Positions 15,360-23,176 are shown, numbered from the stretch's first letter. The stretch is DNA of 39,717 nt from an uncultured Prevotellaceae bacterium (GCA_900318685.1 ONLL01000032.1:1-39717); one strand, 5' to 3'. Numbers and translations are program-made. The notes: generated by a model from the letters alone, not told the origin.

Positions 15360-15725
15360 ATGAAACAATTAACCCAGAAAGAAGAGGAAATCATGGAGCG
15401 CATGTGGAATCATGGGCCCATGCAGGTGCGTGAGCTTCAGGCCTACTATGATGAGCCGAAGCCTCATGTGAATACTTTGTCGACGCTGGTGAAGATCCTG
15501 GAGGAGAAAGGTTTCCTGGGGCATCACGCCCTGACTGCCCGCTGCTTCCAGTATTTTGCCCGTATCTCTCGTGAGGACTATCGAAGGGGTTCGCTGGCCA
15601 ATGTGGTGAACAAGTTCTTCGGACACTCTTACCTCAGCGCTGTCTCAGCCCTAGTGAAGAGCGAGAAAATCAGTCTGGAGGATTTGAAGGAACTCATCAA
15701 GGAAGTAGAGGCAGGAAATTCGTAA
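15360..15725 (+). CDS. BlaI/MecI-family transcriptional repressor
   Basis: The 121-residue protein has the winged-helix start typical of the family: MKQLTQKEEEIMERMWNHGP, then HVNTLSTLVKILEEKGFLGH for the recognition helix and wing. A C-terminal dimerisation part follows (SLANVVNKFFGHSYLSAVSALVK). Members repress their own operon and are inactivated by a partner M56 protease. That partner follows 12 bases downstream. The palindrome at 15262-15300 is the likely operator. Confidence 0.92.
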   Translation: MKQLTQKEEEIMERMWNHGPMQVRELQAYYDEPKPHVNTLSTLVKILEEKGFLGHHALTARCFQYFARISREDYRRGSLANVVNKFFGHSYLSAVSALVKSEKISLEDLKELIKEVEAGNS

Positions 15726-15734
15726 ATCGTAAAT
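15721..15734. repeat. Two CGTAAAT heptamers over the blaI stop
   Basis: CGTAAAT occurs twice in tandem, and the blaI stop codon (15723-15725) lies inside the first unit. Two units alone are weak, but a related GTAAATA array lies over another stop at 18821-18848. Confidence 0.5.
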
Positions 15735-15737
15735 CCC

Positions 15738-17210
15738 ATGATGACCATATATGAACTGAAAGTGGCCCTTTGCCTCGCAGCTTTCTACCTAGTGTGGAAG
15801 GTGTTGCTGAGTCGTGAGACGCTTCATCGCCTCAATCGTGTGGCCCTGTTGGTGGTGACGATACTGGCCTTCGTGCTGCCTCTGGTGAAGTTCACTATTA
15901 GCCAGCCGACGCCTATGGGTGAAGGTATGGTGGTGTTGGGTGATCTTATTGCTCTGCCAGAGGTGGCTGTCCAGCCTGTACCCGACTGGAAAGTACATCT
16001 GATGCACTACTCCTTTTATATTAATTTGGTGGGAGGTATATCGATATTGGTAGGGATGATTGTTGCCGACTACAGGGCTAGACGACCCATGAACGAATGG
16101 GAAAGTTTTCGGGACGAGGATGGCGATGAGATCCACATCGTGCCAGGCGACATTCCTCCTTACAGTTTCTTCCGGCATATCGTCATCAGCGAGCAGGACT
16201 ATCATGAGAATGGGCCTGTCATCCTGACTCATGAAAAAGCCCATATCCGTTTGAAGCATAGCTTTGACATGATGCTGATGGAACTGCTCATCCTCATACA
16301 GTGGTGGAATCCTGCCGCCTGGCTGCTGCGACGGGAGCTGAAGCTGATACATGAATATGAGGCCGATGAGGCCGTATTGAAGCGAGGAGTCGACGCCCGG
16401 CAGTACCAGTTGCTGCTGATAAGAAAGTCCGTCGGGGACCAGCTATTCTCGATGGCAAACAATCTTAATTATCAATCATTAAAAAAGAGAATCCGTATGA
16501 TGAAAACAAAGAAAAGTAGCCGATGGCAGCAGCTGCGTGCGCTGGCCATCGTGCCTGTGGCCGGGCTGGCTCTGGTGGCCTTTGCCCAGCCTGAAGTGGA
16601 AAGCATCGCTGAGCAGGTGAAGTACTCAGCTACCCTCTCGTACGCAGCGCCTGCCGACACGTTGAAGAAAGCCTATGATTCTGTGGAGAAGATGCCTGAA
16701 TTTCCTGGTGGTATGTCTGAGATGATGCGCTTCGTGAGCGACAACATCCGCTATCCTAAGGATGCGATGGAAGCCAAAAAGGAAGGCCGTGCACTCGTGG
16801 AGTTCGTCATCGAGACTGACGGCAGCATCTCTGACGTGAGCGTGGTCAAGGAGGTATATCCCAGCATCGATGCTGAGGCCATCAGAGTGGTCAAGTCGAT
16901 GCCTAAGTGGACACCTGGCGAGCAGGATGGCGAGAAGGTGCGCGTGAAGTTTACTATGCCTATTGCGTTTAAGCTGCAGGGCAGCAGTGAAAAAGAAACC
17001 GTCCCACTCAGAATCCTCCCAATAGAAGGGAAAAGCAATGAACCTGCTCCCCTCTTCATCGTTGACGGCAAAGAGGCGTCATACGACGTGGTCAGGAAAA
17101 TTGCCCCAGAGACCATCGAGTCGCTGACTGTGCTGAAGGATAAAGCTGCTGTCGAGGTCTATGGTGAGAAGGGCAAGAATGGCGTTGTAGAGGTAAAGCT
17201 GAAGAAGTAG
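15738..17210 (+). CDS. M56 membrane metallopeptidase with TonB-like and plug-like C-terminal domains
   Basis: The 490-residue BlaR1-type protein starts with membrane helices and a cytoplasmic zinc-protease site HEKAH (His165, Glu166, His169), with the third-ligand segment HEYEADEAV downstream. A further hydrophobic helix (about 265-282) leads to a periplasmic part with a TonB C-terminal domain (NIRYPKDAMEAKKEGRALVE ... SMPKWTPG). The tail FIVDGKEAS...VYGEKGKNGVVEV looks like the plug segment of SusC-type receptors. There is no penicillin-binding domain, so it is not a beta-lactam sensor. It probably cleaves the BlaI neighbour on an envelope signal. A second ATG three bases on (15741) could also be the start. 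Confidence 0.88.
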   Translation: MMTIYELKVALCLAAFYLVWKVLLSRETLHRLNRVALLVVTILAFVLPLVKFTISQPTPMGEGMVVLGDLIALPEVAVQPVPDWKVHLMHYSFYINLVGGISILVGMIVADYRARRPMNEWESFRDEDGDEIHIVPGDIPPYSFFRHIVISEQDYHENGPVILTHEKAHIRLKHSFDMMLMELLILIQWWNPAAWLLRRELKLIHEYEADEAVLKRGVDARQYQLLLIRKSVGDQLFSMANNLNYQSLKKRIRMMKTKKSSRWQQLRALAIVPVAGLALVAFAQPEVESIAEQVKYSATLSYAAPADTLKKAYDSVEKMPEFPGGMSEMMRFVSDNIRYPKDAMEAKKEGRALVEFVIETDGSISDVSVVKEVYPSIDAEAIRVVKSMPKWTPGEQDGEKVRVKFTMPIAFKLQGSSEKETVPLRILPIEGKSNEPAPLFIVDGKEASYDVVRKIAPETIESLTVLKDKAAVEVYGEKGKNGVVEVKLKK

Positions 17211-17229
17211 GGTGGTTTTGGTTTCACTC

Positions 17230-17313
17230 GTCGCGGATGAGTGTTCGCTCCGTCCGCGATGAGTGTCCGCTCCGTCCGCGATGAGTGTTCGCTCCGTCCG
17301 AAACTAGCGAGCC
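17230..17313. repeat. 22-base tandem minisatellite between convergent genes
   Basis: Three near-identical 22-base units lie at 17230-17251, 17252-17273 and 17274-17295, differing at a few bases. A shortened fourth (17296-17313) and a trailing GTCC-containing piece follow. The core GAGTGTTCGCTC is an imperfect palindrome flanked by CGGA/TCCG-like ends, so each unit could fold. The array fills most of the spacer between the M56 gene and pgeF. It is tandem without spacers, so it is not a CRISPR. Confidence 0.85.
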
Positions 17314-17337
17314 GTCCATCCGAAACGAGCGTAATGC

Positions 17338-18132
17338 TCAGCGGCTACTATGGTTGCAAATGATTCCTGTGAAGATTCTGCCCGACTGAATACCTAGGCG
17401 GCGTGCTGAGAAGAAAGTGTCGGATTGCTTCACTGTGCAGACGTCCAGGACAGAGATATTGCCTGCTGGCACTCCTGCAGCTATGAGTTGTTGACGGTTG
17501 CATTCCGGCAGGTCGATGTGCCACTTTTCATAATGTCGACTAATGCTGTCCATCTCGAAACCTGCTGAAACAAAAGCCTCATAGACCTCGTCGCCTACCT
17601 CAAAGCTGTCGAGGCTGATGCCTGGGCCTATTTGGAGCAACAGATCTTCTGGCCGCGAGCCGTAGGTTGCAGTCATTTGACGGATGGTTTGTTCGGCAAT
17701 ACGCCTGACAGTACCTCTCCATCCTGCATGAATAGCCGCTGCAACATGCTGACGAGGGTCATAGGCAAGCAGCGGAATGCAGTCGGCCGTGCTGACGCCG
17801 ATGCATACACCTGAGAGATTCGTCATCACAGCGTCGATACCCTCGAGACGCGCTTTCCTTTCATTTTCCGACAGCGAGAAGAACGCCTCGTCAATCTGTG
17901 CCGTTTCAGTCAGATGCACCTGATGGGGCATGATGAGCCGCTCGTCGCTGACGTCAAGCAGTTGGCAAAGCAGCTGCCTGTTCTTGCTGATGGCCTTCTC
18001 GTCGTCACCACAGTAGTGGTTGATGTTGAACTCGGCATAGTTGCCTGTGCTGAAGCCCCCTTTACGGGTCGTGCTGAAGGCTACTACGTCTTCGTGCAAG
18101 TCATAATATAATAATGTGGGTCGTGTCGACAT
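17338..18132 (-). CDS. pgeF: Multicopper-oxidase-like (YfiH/PgeF family) enzyme
   Basis: The 264-residue cytoplasmic protein has the YfiH/LACC1 motifs: MPHQVH, STADCIPLL and AIHAGWRGTV, supplying the conserved His and Cys residues. Members act on purine nucleosides or edit faulty peptidoglycan precursors; the exact substrate here is unknown. The start MSTRPTLLYYD lies 22 bases after a TACCTTTG element, so an open upstream extension to 18198 was rejected. It is monocistronic and convergent with the M56 gene. Confidence 0.92.
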   Translation of the reverse strand: MSTRPTLLYYDLHEDVVAFSTTRKGGFSTGNYAEFNINHYCGDDEKAISKNRQLLCQLLDVSDERLIMPHQVHLTETAQIDEAFFSLSENERKARLEGIDAVMTNLSGVCIGVSTADCIPLLAYDPRQHVAAAIHAGWRGTVRRIAEQTIRQMTATYGSRPEDLLLQIGPGISLDSFEVGDEVYEAFVSAGFEMDSISRHYEKWHIDLPECNRQQLIAAGVPAGNISVLDVCTVKQSDTFFSARRLGIQSGRIFTGIICNHSSR

Positions 18133-18154
18133 ACTTCTTTTTGAGTTTTGTGTG

Positions 18155-18162
18155 CAAAGGTA
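18155..18162 (-). promoter_or_regulatory. pgeF -7 promoter element
   Basis: TACCTTTG, read leftward, sits 22 bases before the pgeF start. I see no clear TTTG partner at the expected distance. Confidence 0.6.
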
Positions 18163-18243
18163 CAAAAAAATCTGGAAATACGCTCTTTTTTTCTGCACAT
18201 GTATACCAGCAAGTGTGCAGAAATGAAAAAAAGTAGGAAAAAG

Positions 18244-18276
18244 ATTGGCGTATTCGGAAAAAAGTTTGTAACTTTG
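18244..18276 (+). promoter_or_regulatory. Promoter of yceD-rpmF-fabH
   Basis: ATTG (18244-18247), a 21-base spacer and TAACTTTG (18269-18276) resemble the Bacteroidetes promoter. The leader to the ATG is about 20 bases. Confidence 0.7.
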
Positions 18277-18296
18277 CAGCCCGTTAGAGTGTGTAT

Positions 18297-18824
18297 ATGT
18301 GTAACTTAGAGCAGTTTAAAGTTGATTTAAAGGCACTTACCGAGGAAGTGACGCCTTTGGAATGGGAGCTTGACGACCAGTTTTTCGAACAGCTCGAAGA
18401 TGCACAGCTGCAGCAAGGCTCAGTGCATGTGTCGGGGTCTATACGCAAGGCCGTCGGCTTTTTTGAGTTGGAGCTGCAGTCCGTGGGTACCGTTCGTGTG
18501 CCCTGCGACCGTTGTCTGGAGATGATGGATCAGCCTGTTGAGGCTGACCTCCGTCTGATTGTGAAGATGGGGTCGGAATACACTGACGACGACGATGTAA
18601 TCACCGTGGACGAAGCACATCCTGTGCTCGACACGGCTTGGCTCATTTATGAGTCGATAGCCTTGGCGGTACCCATCCGGCACGTTCATCAACCTGGCGA
18701 CTGCAACGTGTCCATGAGCGAGAAGCTCAATGAGCTCTCGGCTGCCCGAAGCAGTGATGCGGACGCTGAAGACGCTGTTGACCCACGATGGGCAGCGCTG
18801 AAAGGCTTAAAATTAGAAAAGTAA
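18297..18824 (+). CDS. yceD: DUF177/YceD family protein
   Basis: The 175-residue protein carries the family hallmark VPCDRCLE and acidic stretches (EYTDDDDVITVDE). YceD-like proteins are linked to accumulation of 23S rRNA, and the gene sits next to rpmF in many bacteria, as here. I chose the ATG at 18297; a GTG two codons earlier (18291) is possible. It overlaps a GTAAATA tandem array at its stop. Confidence 0.88.
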   Translation: MCNLEQFKVDLKALTEEVTPLEWELDDQFFEQLEDAQLQQGSVHVSGSIRKAVGFFELELQSVGTVRVPCDRCLEMMDQPVEADLRLIVKMGSEYTDDDDVITVDEAHPVLDTAWLIYESIALAVPIRHVHQPGDCNVSMSEKLNELSAARSSDADAEDAVDPRWAALKGLKLEK

Positions 18825-18848
18825 ATAGTAAATCGTAAATAGTAAAAT
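18821..18848. repeat. Four GTAAATA-type heptamers over the yceD stop
   Basis: The units GTAAATA, GTAAATC, GTAAATA and GTAAAAT follow each other without gaps, and the yceD stop codon lies inside the first. A shifted TGTAAAG follows. This fills most of the yceD-rpmF spacer. Confidence 0.75.
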
Positions 18849-18859
18849 TGTAAAGCACT

Positions 18860-19051
18860 ATGGCACATCCTAAAAGAAGACAGTCGAAGACTCGTACCGC
18901 TAAACGTCGTACTCATGACAAGGCAGTAGCCCCCACGCTGGCACTCTGCCCCAACTGTGGCGCATACTACATCTACCACACCGTATGCCCCACCTGTGGC
19001 TACTATCGTGGCAAGGTAGCTATCAAGAAGGACGAAGAAGTAGCTGAATAA
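18860..19051 (+). CDS. rpmF: Large ribosomal subunit protein bL32
   Basis: The 63-residue protein starts [20 protein letters not shown], as bL32 does. It keeps the zinc-ribbon pairs CPNC and CPTC and so should bind zinc in the 50S subunit. Its last base is the first base of fabH, which implies tight coupling. Confidence 0.97.
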   Translation: MAHPKRRQSKTRTAKRRTHDKAVAPTLALCPNCGAYYIYHTVCPTCGYYRGKVAIKKDEEVAE

Positions 19052-20052
19052 TGGGAAAGGTTAACGCGATCATCACTGGCATCGGAGGTTACGTGCCCGA
19101 CTACGTCCTGACCAACGAGGAGCTGTCGCGCATGGTAGATACCAACGATGAGTGGATTATGACGCGTGTCGGAATCAAGGAGCGCCGAATCCTCACGGAA
19201 GAGGGGCTCGGCACTTCCTATATGGCGCGCAAGGCCGCCAAGCAGCTCATCAAGAAGACGGGCGTGAACCCAGATGAGATTGATGCACTGATTGTGGCCA
19301 CGTCCACTGCCGACTATCACTTTCCTTCGACAGCTAGCATCGTCATTGGTAAGCTGGGCCTGAAGAATGCTATGGCATTCGACTTCTGGGCTGCCTGCTG
19401 TGGATTCATCTACTCGCTCGATGTGGCGACATCGATGATTCAGAGCGGGCGCTATAAGAAAATCATCCTCATCGGAGCCGACAAGATGTCGTCGGCAACA
19501 GACTACAAAGATCGCTCCACCTGTCCTCTCTTCGGCGATGCTGCAGGCGCAGTACTGCTGGAGGCAACAGAGGAGGTAGATCTGGGACTGCAGGACAGCT
19601 ATCTGCGTACTGACGGTCAGGGACTGCCCTTCCTGCACATGAAGGCAGGCGGCAGCGTGAGTCCTGCCAGCCACTTCACCGTCGATCATCGCATGCATTT
19701 CACCTATCAGGAGGGACGCACAGTATTTCGCTATGCTGTGACCAACATGTCGGCCGACAGCGCTCTCATTGCTGAGCGCAACGGTCTGAACAAGGACAAC
19801 CTCCAGTGGATCATTCCCCACCAGGCTAACATGCGCATCATCGAGGCTGTGGCCAAGCGTCTGGAGCTGCCTATGGAAAAGGTGATGGTGAACATCGACC
19901 ACTATGGCAACACATCGGCTGCGACTATCCCGCTGGCACTCTGGGAGTATGAGCCGAAGCTCCGCAAGGGCGACAATATCATCATGACCGCCTTCGGAGC
20001 AGGTTTCGTACACGGAGCCAACTTCCTGCGTTGGGCCTACGATGGGAAATAA
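19051..20052 (+). CDS. fabH: Beta-ketoacyl-ACP synthase III
   Basis: The 333-residue enzyme condenses acetyl-CoA (or a branched starter) with malonyl-ACP to start fatty acid synthesis. The active-site triad is visible as Cys in AACCGF, His in IPHQANMRI and Asn in [11 protein letters not shown]. Its ATG overlaps the rpmF stop (TAATG). plsX, often between rpmF and fabH, is absent. A terminator-like hairpin follows at 20061-20111. Confidence 0.96.
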   Translation: MGKVNAIITGIGGYVPDYVLTNEELSRMVDTNDEWIMTRVGIKERRILTEEGLGTSYMARKAAKQLIKKTGVNPDEIDALIVATSTADYHFPSTASIVIGKLGLKNAMAFDFWAACCGFIYSLDVATSMIQSGRYKKIILIGADKMSSATDYKDRSTCPLFGDAAGAVLLEATEEVDLGLQDSYLRTDGQGLPFLHMKAGGSVSPASHFTVDHRMHFTYQEGRTVFRYAVTNMSADSALIAERNGLNKDNLQWIIPHQANMRIIEAVAKRLELPMEKVMVNIDHYGNTSAATIPLALWEYEPKLRKGDNIIMTAFGAGFVHGANFLRWAYDGK

Positions 20053-20060
20053 GTTTTATG

Positions 20061-20111
20061 GTTCACAGTTCATAGTTCAGAAGGAAGGACTTGAGCTGTG
20101 AACTTTTTTTT
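20061..20111 (+). terminator. Terminator after fabH built partly from heptamers
   Basis: GTTCACAG(T)TCA (20061-20072) pairs with TGAG-CTGTGAAC (20092-20103) with one mismatch. Eight T follow at 20104-20111, giving a classic intrinsic terminator. The 5' arm is three 7-base units (GTTCACA, GTTCATA, GTTCAGA; 20061-20081), so the stem seems to have arisen from a tandem repeat plus an inverted copy. Confidence 0.75.
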
Positions 20112-20119
20112 GAGAACGT

Positions 20120-21037
20120 ATGGCACACAAAGCAGGATTCGTAAACATAGTTGGGAACCCCAACGTAGGTAAGTCGACGCTCATGAACCAGTTGGTGGGT
20201 GAGCGCATCTCTATTGCAACCTTCAAGGCGCAGACCACGCGTCATCGTATCATGGGCATCGTCAATACCGACGACATGCAGATCGTGTTCAGCGACACGC
20301 CTGGTGTACTGAAACCCAACTACAAGCTGCAAGAGTCGATGCTGGCCTTCTCGGAGAGCGCATTGGCCGATGCCGACGTGCTGCTCTACGTCACTGACGT
20401 AGTGGAGAATCCTGAGAAGAATATGGACTTCCTCGAGAAGGTGCAGAAGATGACCATTCCTGTGCTTCTCCTCATTAATAAAATCGACAGCCTCGCCCCT
20501 GGCTCCTCTGCGAAGGGGGAGGGGAGCAGCCAGAATCAGTTGGCAGAGATCGTTGAGCGTTGGCACGCACTATTGCCCAATGCTGAGATACTGCCCATCT
20601 CTGCCAAGAACAAGTTTGGTACAGACCTTCTGCTGAAGCGCATTCAGGAGCTGCTGCCTGAGAGTCCTGCCTTCTTCGACAAGGACCAGCTGACTGACAA
20701 ACCAGCCCGCTTCTTCGTCTCGGAGATCATCCGCGAGAAGATTCTGCTGTACTATGACAAAGAAATCCCATACTCAGTGGAGGTGGTCGTAGAGCGCTTC
20801 AAGGAGGATGAGCAGCAGATACACATCAATGCCGTAATCTACGTTGAGCGTGAGTCGCAGAAGGGTATCATCATCGGACATCGTGGCGTAGCCCTGAAGA
20901 AGGTGTCCACAGAAGCACGGAAGACGCTGGAGAAGTTCTTCGACAAGCACATTTTCCTCGAGACTTTCGTCAAGGTTGACAAAGACTGGCGCTCGTCGCA
21001 AAAGGAACTTGACAACTTCGGATACAATCCCGAATAA
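20120..21037 (+). CDS. era: GTPase Era
   Basis: The 305-residue GTPase assists 16S rRNA maturation and 30S assembly. It shows G1 GNPNVGKST, G3 DTPG, G4 NKID (residues 120-123) and G5 SAKN. A C-terminal KH domain has the GxxG-type loop (GIIIGHRGVALKKV). Directly after NKID, residues 124-139 (SLAPGSSAKGEGSSQN) are longer and lower in complexity than I expect, and are encoded by a G/C-rich repeat (20491-20527). It lies only nine bases past the fabH terminator, so read-through or an unseen promoter must express it. The ribosome GTPase gene der, which often follows era in this group, is not here. Confidence 0.95.
   Translation: MAHKAGFVNIVGNPNVGKSTLMNQLVGERISIATFKAQTTRHRIMGIVNTDDMQIVFSDTPGVLKPNYKLQESMLAFSESALADADVLLYVTDVVENPEKNMDFLEKVQKMTIPVLLLINKIDSLAPGSSAKGEGSSQNQLAEIVERWHALLPNAEILPISAKNKFGTDLLLKRIQELLPESPAFFDKDQLTDKPARFFVSEIIREKILLYYDKEIPYSVEVVVERFKEDEQQIHINAVIYVERESQKGIIIGHRGVALKKVSTEARKTLEKFFDKHIFLETFVKVDKDWRSSQKELDNFGYNPE
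20491..20527. repeat. G/C-rich repeat-like insert within era
   Basis: A C-rich arm (20491-20508) and a G-rich arm (20513-20527) can fold back imperfectly (GCTCC against GGGGAGC). Base composition is unlike the flanking era sequence. It encodes the short Gly/Ser-rich stretch after the G4 motif. It resembles dispersed C-rich/G-rich repeats of Bacteroidetes genomes, from general knowledge only. Confidence 0.6.
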
Positions 21038-21069
21038 CTCTCTATTTCTCCTAAAAAAACTAAAATTTC

Positions 21070-21100
21070 TTGGTGGTCTCGCATTTTATGCCTATCTTAG
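21070..21100 (+). promoter_or_regulatory. manC promoter
   Basis: TTGG (21070-21073), a 19-base spacer and TATCTTAG (21093-21100, one mismatch from TAnnTTTG) form a plausible promoter 28 bases before the manC ATG. Confidence 0.55.
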
Positions 21101-21128
21101 CACCTTGAAATTAATACACTAATCTTTT

Positions 21129-22220
21129 ATGGAGAAACGCTCAAACAATTATTGTGTAATCTTGGCTGGAGGCAACGGCAGGCGACTATGGCCGTCGAGC
21201 AGGAAAGACTGCCCCAAGCAATTCGTTGACTTCTTTGGAACGGGACGTACGCAACTGCAGTCTACGTTCGACCGTATGGCTCGTATCATCCCCGTTGAGA
21301 ATATTTATGTGAACACGCGGCAGCAGTATGCCGATATGACCCACGAGCAGCTGCCTGAGTTGCCCTACGACAATATCCTGGCTGAGCCCGTCAATCGCAA
21401 TACGGCACCGTCGGTGGCCTGGGCAGGTGTGAGGATACACCGCCAGTGTGCTGACGCCCGCATCATCGTCGTACCCTCTGATCAGGTCATTATTGGCGAC
21501 GAGCAGTTCTACGAATGTGTGCAGAAAGGACTCGACTTCGTGGCCGACAATAGGATGATCCTCACGATGGGCGTTCGTCCCACGCGTCCAGAACCGGGTT
21601 ATGGCTATATACAGCAGGGTGAGCAGTCGCCCACTCCTGGCATCTTCAGCGTCCAGTCGTTCACGGAGAAGCCCGAGCGCGAGTTTGCCGGAATATTTAT
21701 GGAGAGCGGAGAGTTCCTGTGGAACACGGGTATGTTTCTTTCCAATGTTGATTATCTCCACGATTTCTTCCTGAAAGTCATCACAGAGACGACCACCCGG
21801 CTGGCAGCTATCAAGGATATGAATTCGATAGACGAGGAACTGAAATACGTGCAGGCCTACTTCCCTGCCTACCCCAATCTCTCGATGGATAAAGCGTCGC
21901 TTGAGATGTCGGACTGCACCTATGTGATGCGCTGCAACTTCGGATGGGCAGATATGGGCACCTGGCACAGCGTCTATGAGTTCATGCAGAAGCAAGAGGA
22001 CGACAATGTGGTGATCGACTCGGACGTGATGCTCGAGAACTGCAAGGGCAACATCATCAAGCTGCCCAAAGGCCATATCGGCGTCATCAACGGACTAGAG
22101 AACTACATCGTGGCCGAGCAGGGCGACATACTCCTAATATGCAAGAAGAGCGACTCATCGTCGCTCATCCGCAAGTATGTTAATGAAGTGGGTATTCGCT
22201 ACGGCGAACAGTACATCTAG
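21129..22220 (+). CDS. manC: Mannose-1-phosphate guanylyltransferase
   Basis: The 363-residue cytoplasmic enzyme makes GDP-mannose from GTP and mannose-1-phosphate for surface glycans. It begins with the nucleotidyltransferase signature ILAGGNGRRLWPSSRKDCPKQF. It also shows the FTEKP motif, WNTGMF and FGWADMGTW. There is no C-terminal isomerase domain, so this is the single-function form. It has its own promoter and ends sharing a CTAG with the convergent HIT gene. Confidence 0.93.
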   Translation: MEKRSNNYCVILAGGNGRRLWPSSRKDCPKQFVDFFGTGRTQLQSTFDRMARIIPVENIYVNTRQQYADMTHEQLPELPYDNILAEPVNRNTAPSVAWAGVRIHRQCADARIIVVPSDQVIIGDEQFYECVQKGLDFVADNRMILTMGVRPTRPEPGYGYIQQGEQSPTPGIFSVQSFTEKPEREFAGIFMESGEFLWNTGMFLSNVDYLHDFFLKVITETTTRLAAIKDMNSIDEELKYVQAYFPAYPNLSMDKASLEMSDCTYVMRCNFGWADMGTWHSVYEFMQKQEDDNVVIDSDVMLENCKGNIIKLPKGHIGVINGLENYIVAEQGDILLICKKSDSSSLIRKYVNEVGIRYGEQYI

Positions 22221-22606
22221 AAATTCTCAAGAATCTTAGCGGCTGTCTGCTGCATCTCTTCAGCCGACAGCTGCACCTTCTCGCGACGGAAGTCGACGTC
22301 GGCCTCCGTGTTCATCGGGATAAGGTGGATGTGGGCATGAGGCACCTCGAGCCCCAGTACCACCTGTGCCACCTTGCGGCAGGGGAAGGCTTTCTTGATG
22401 GCGACGGCTACGCGCTTGGCGAAGACCTCGAAGGCTGCCAGCTCCTCGTCGTCCATATCAAAGATGTAGTCCACTTCGCGGCGAGGGATGACCAGCGTGT
22501 GGCCCTTCGCAACGGGATTGATGTCGAGGAACGCATAGAAGCGCTCGTCTTCTGCGCACTTGTAGCTGGGAATCTCTCCAGCGGCGATCTTGCTGAATAT
22601 GTCCAT
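22217..22606 (-). CDS. HIT-family nucleotide hydrolase
   Basis: The 129-residue protein is a histidine-triad hydrolase that likely cleaves nucleotide phosphoramidates or dinucleotides. It opens with the family start FSKIAAGEIPSYK and has the HIT motif HAHIHLIP with its three spaced His. It lies 78 bases downstream of greA on the same strand, and the spacer is filled with tandem repeats. Its stop overlaps the manC stop in CTAG. Confidence 0.93.
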   Translation of the reverse strand: MDIFSKIAAGEIPSYKCAEDERFYAFLDINPVAKGHTLVIPRREVDYIFDMDDEELAAFEVFAKRVAVAIKKAFPCRKVAQVVLGLEVPHAHIHLIPMNTEADVDFRREKVQLSAEEMQQTAAKILENF

Positions 22607-22609
22607 GAT

Positions 22610-22637
22610 TTGAGGGTTGAGGGTTGAGGTTTGAGAT
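22610..22637. repeat. Four TTGAGGG/TTGAGAT heptamers between greA and the HIT gene
   Basis: The units TTGAGGG, TTGAGGG, TTGAGGT and TTGAGAT are contiguous. They match the heptamer family found inside the GH2 gene at 1140-1174. Confidence 0.85.
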
Positions 22638-22638
22638 T

Positions 22639-22675
22639 TTTCGATATTTCGATATTTCGATATTTCGATATTTCG
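22639..22675. repeat. TTTCGATA octamer tandem array
   Basis: Four exact copies of TTTCGATA plus the first five bases of a fifth directly follow the heptamer array. Together the two arrays fill nearly all of the 78-base spacer between greA and the HIT gene. Confidence 0.9.
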
Positions 22676-22684
22676 GAATGTCGA

Positions 22685-23152
22685 TTATCCTACGGTAATT
22701 TTCTCGATGCGGAGCTTGATGGTGCCGCGAGGAATCTTCACTTCCACCTCGTCGCCCACCTTGTGGTTGAGCAGGCCTTGAGCAATGGGAGTCTTGATGG
22801 AGATCTTGCCCTGACGCAGGTCGGCCTCGCTCTCGCTGACGATGGTGTAGGTCATCTTGGCCTTGTTGGCCAGGTTGGTCATCTCCACCTTCGACAGAAT
22901 TTGTACACTGTCCGAGCTCAGACGCGAAGTGTCCACAATCTTGGCTTCGGAGATCTCCCGCTTCAGCAGGTTGATCTTCGACTCCAGGTGGGCCTGTGCC
23001 TCTTTGGCAGCCTCGTACTCGGAATTCTCACTCAGGTCGCCTTTGTCGCGTGCCTCTGCGATGGCGGCCGATGCCTTGGGACGTTCGATGCCCTCCAGGC
23101 GCTTTAGTTCGGCTATGAGCTTGTCATAGCCTTCTTGTGACATATAAGCCAT
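22685..23152 (-). CDS. greA: Transcription elongation factor GreA
   Basis: The 155-residue factor rescues backtracked RNA polymerase by stimulating RNA cleavage. The coiled-coil N-terminus contains the acidic tip (EARDKGDLSENSEYEAAKEAQ), and an FKBP-like C-terminal domain follows. I used the ATG at 23152; a second Met three codons on is possible. The leader of about 100 bases holds a terminator-like hairpin (23177-23212). The HIT gene follows in the same direction. Confidence 0.96.
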   Translation of the reverse strand: MAYMSQEGYDKLIAELKRLEGIERPKASAAIAEARDKGDLSENSEYEAAKEAQAHLESKINLLKREISEAKIVDTSRLSSDSVQILSKVEMTNLANKAKMTYTIVSESEADLRQGKISIKTPIAQGLLNHKVGDEVEVKIPRGTIKLRIEKITVG

Positions 23153-23176
23153 ATATTTCTCGTTTTTTCTTTCGCG

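Noticed and set aside
15738-17210. Beta-lactam resistance sensor (BlaR1)
   Set aside because: The protease and membrane part fit, but the penicillin-binding domain is absent and no beta-lactamase gene is nearby.
17230-17313. CRISPR array
   Set aside because: The units are directly adjacent with no unique spacers and no cas genes are present.
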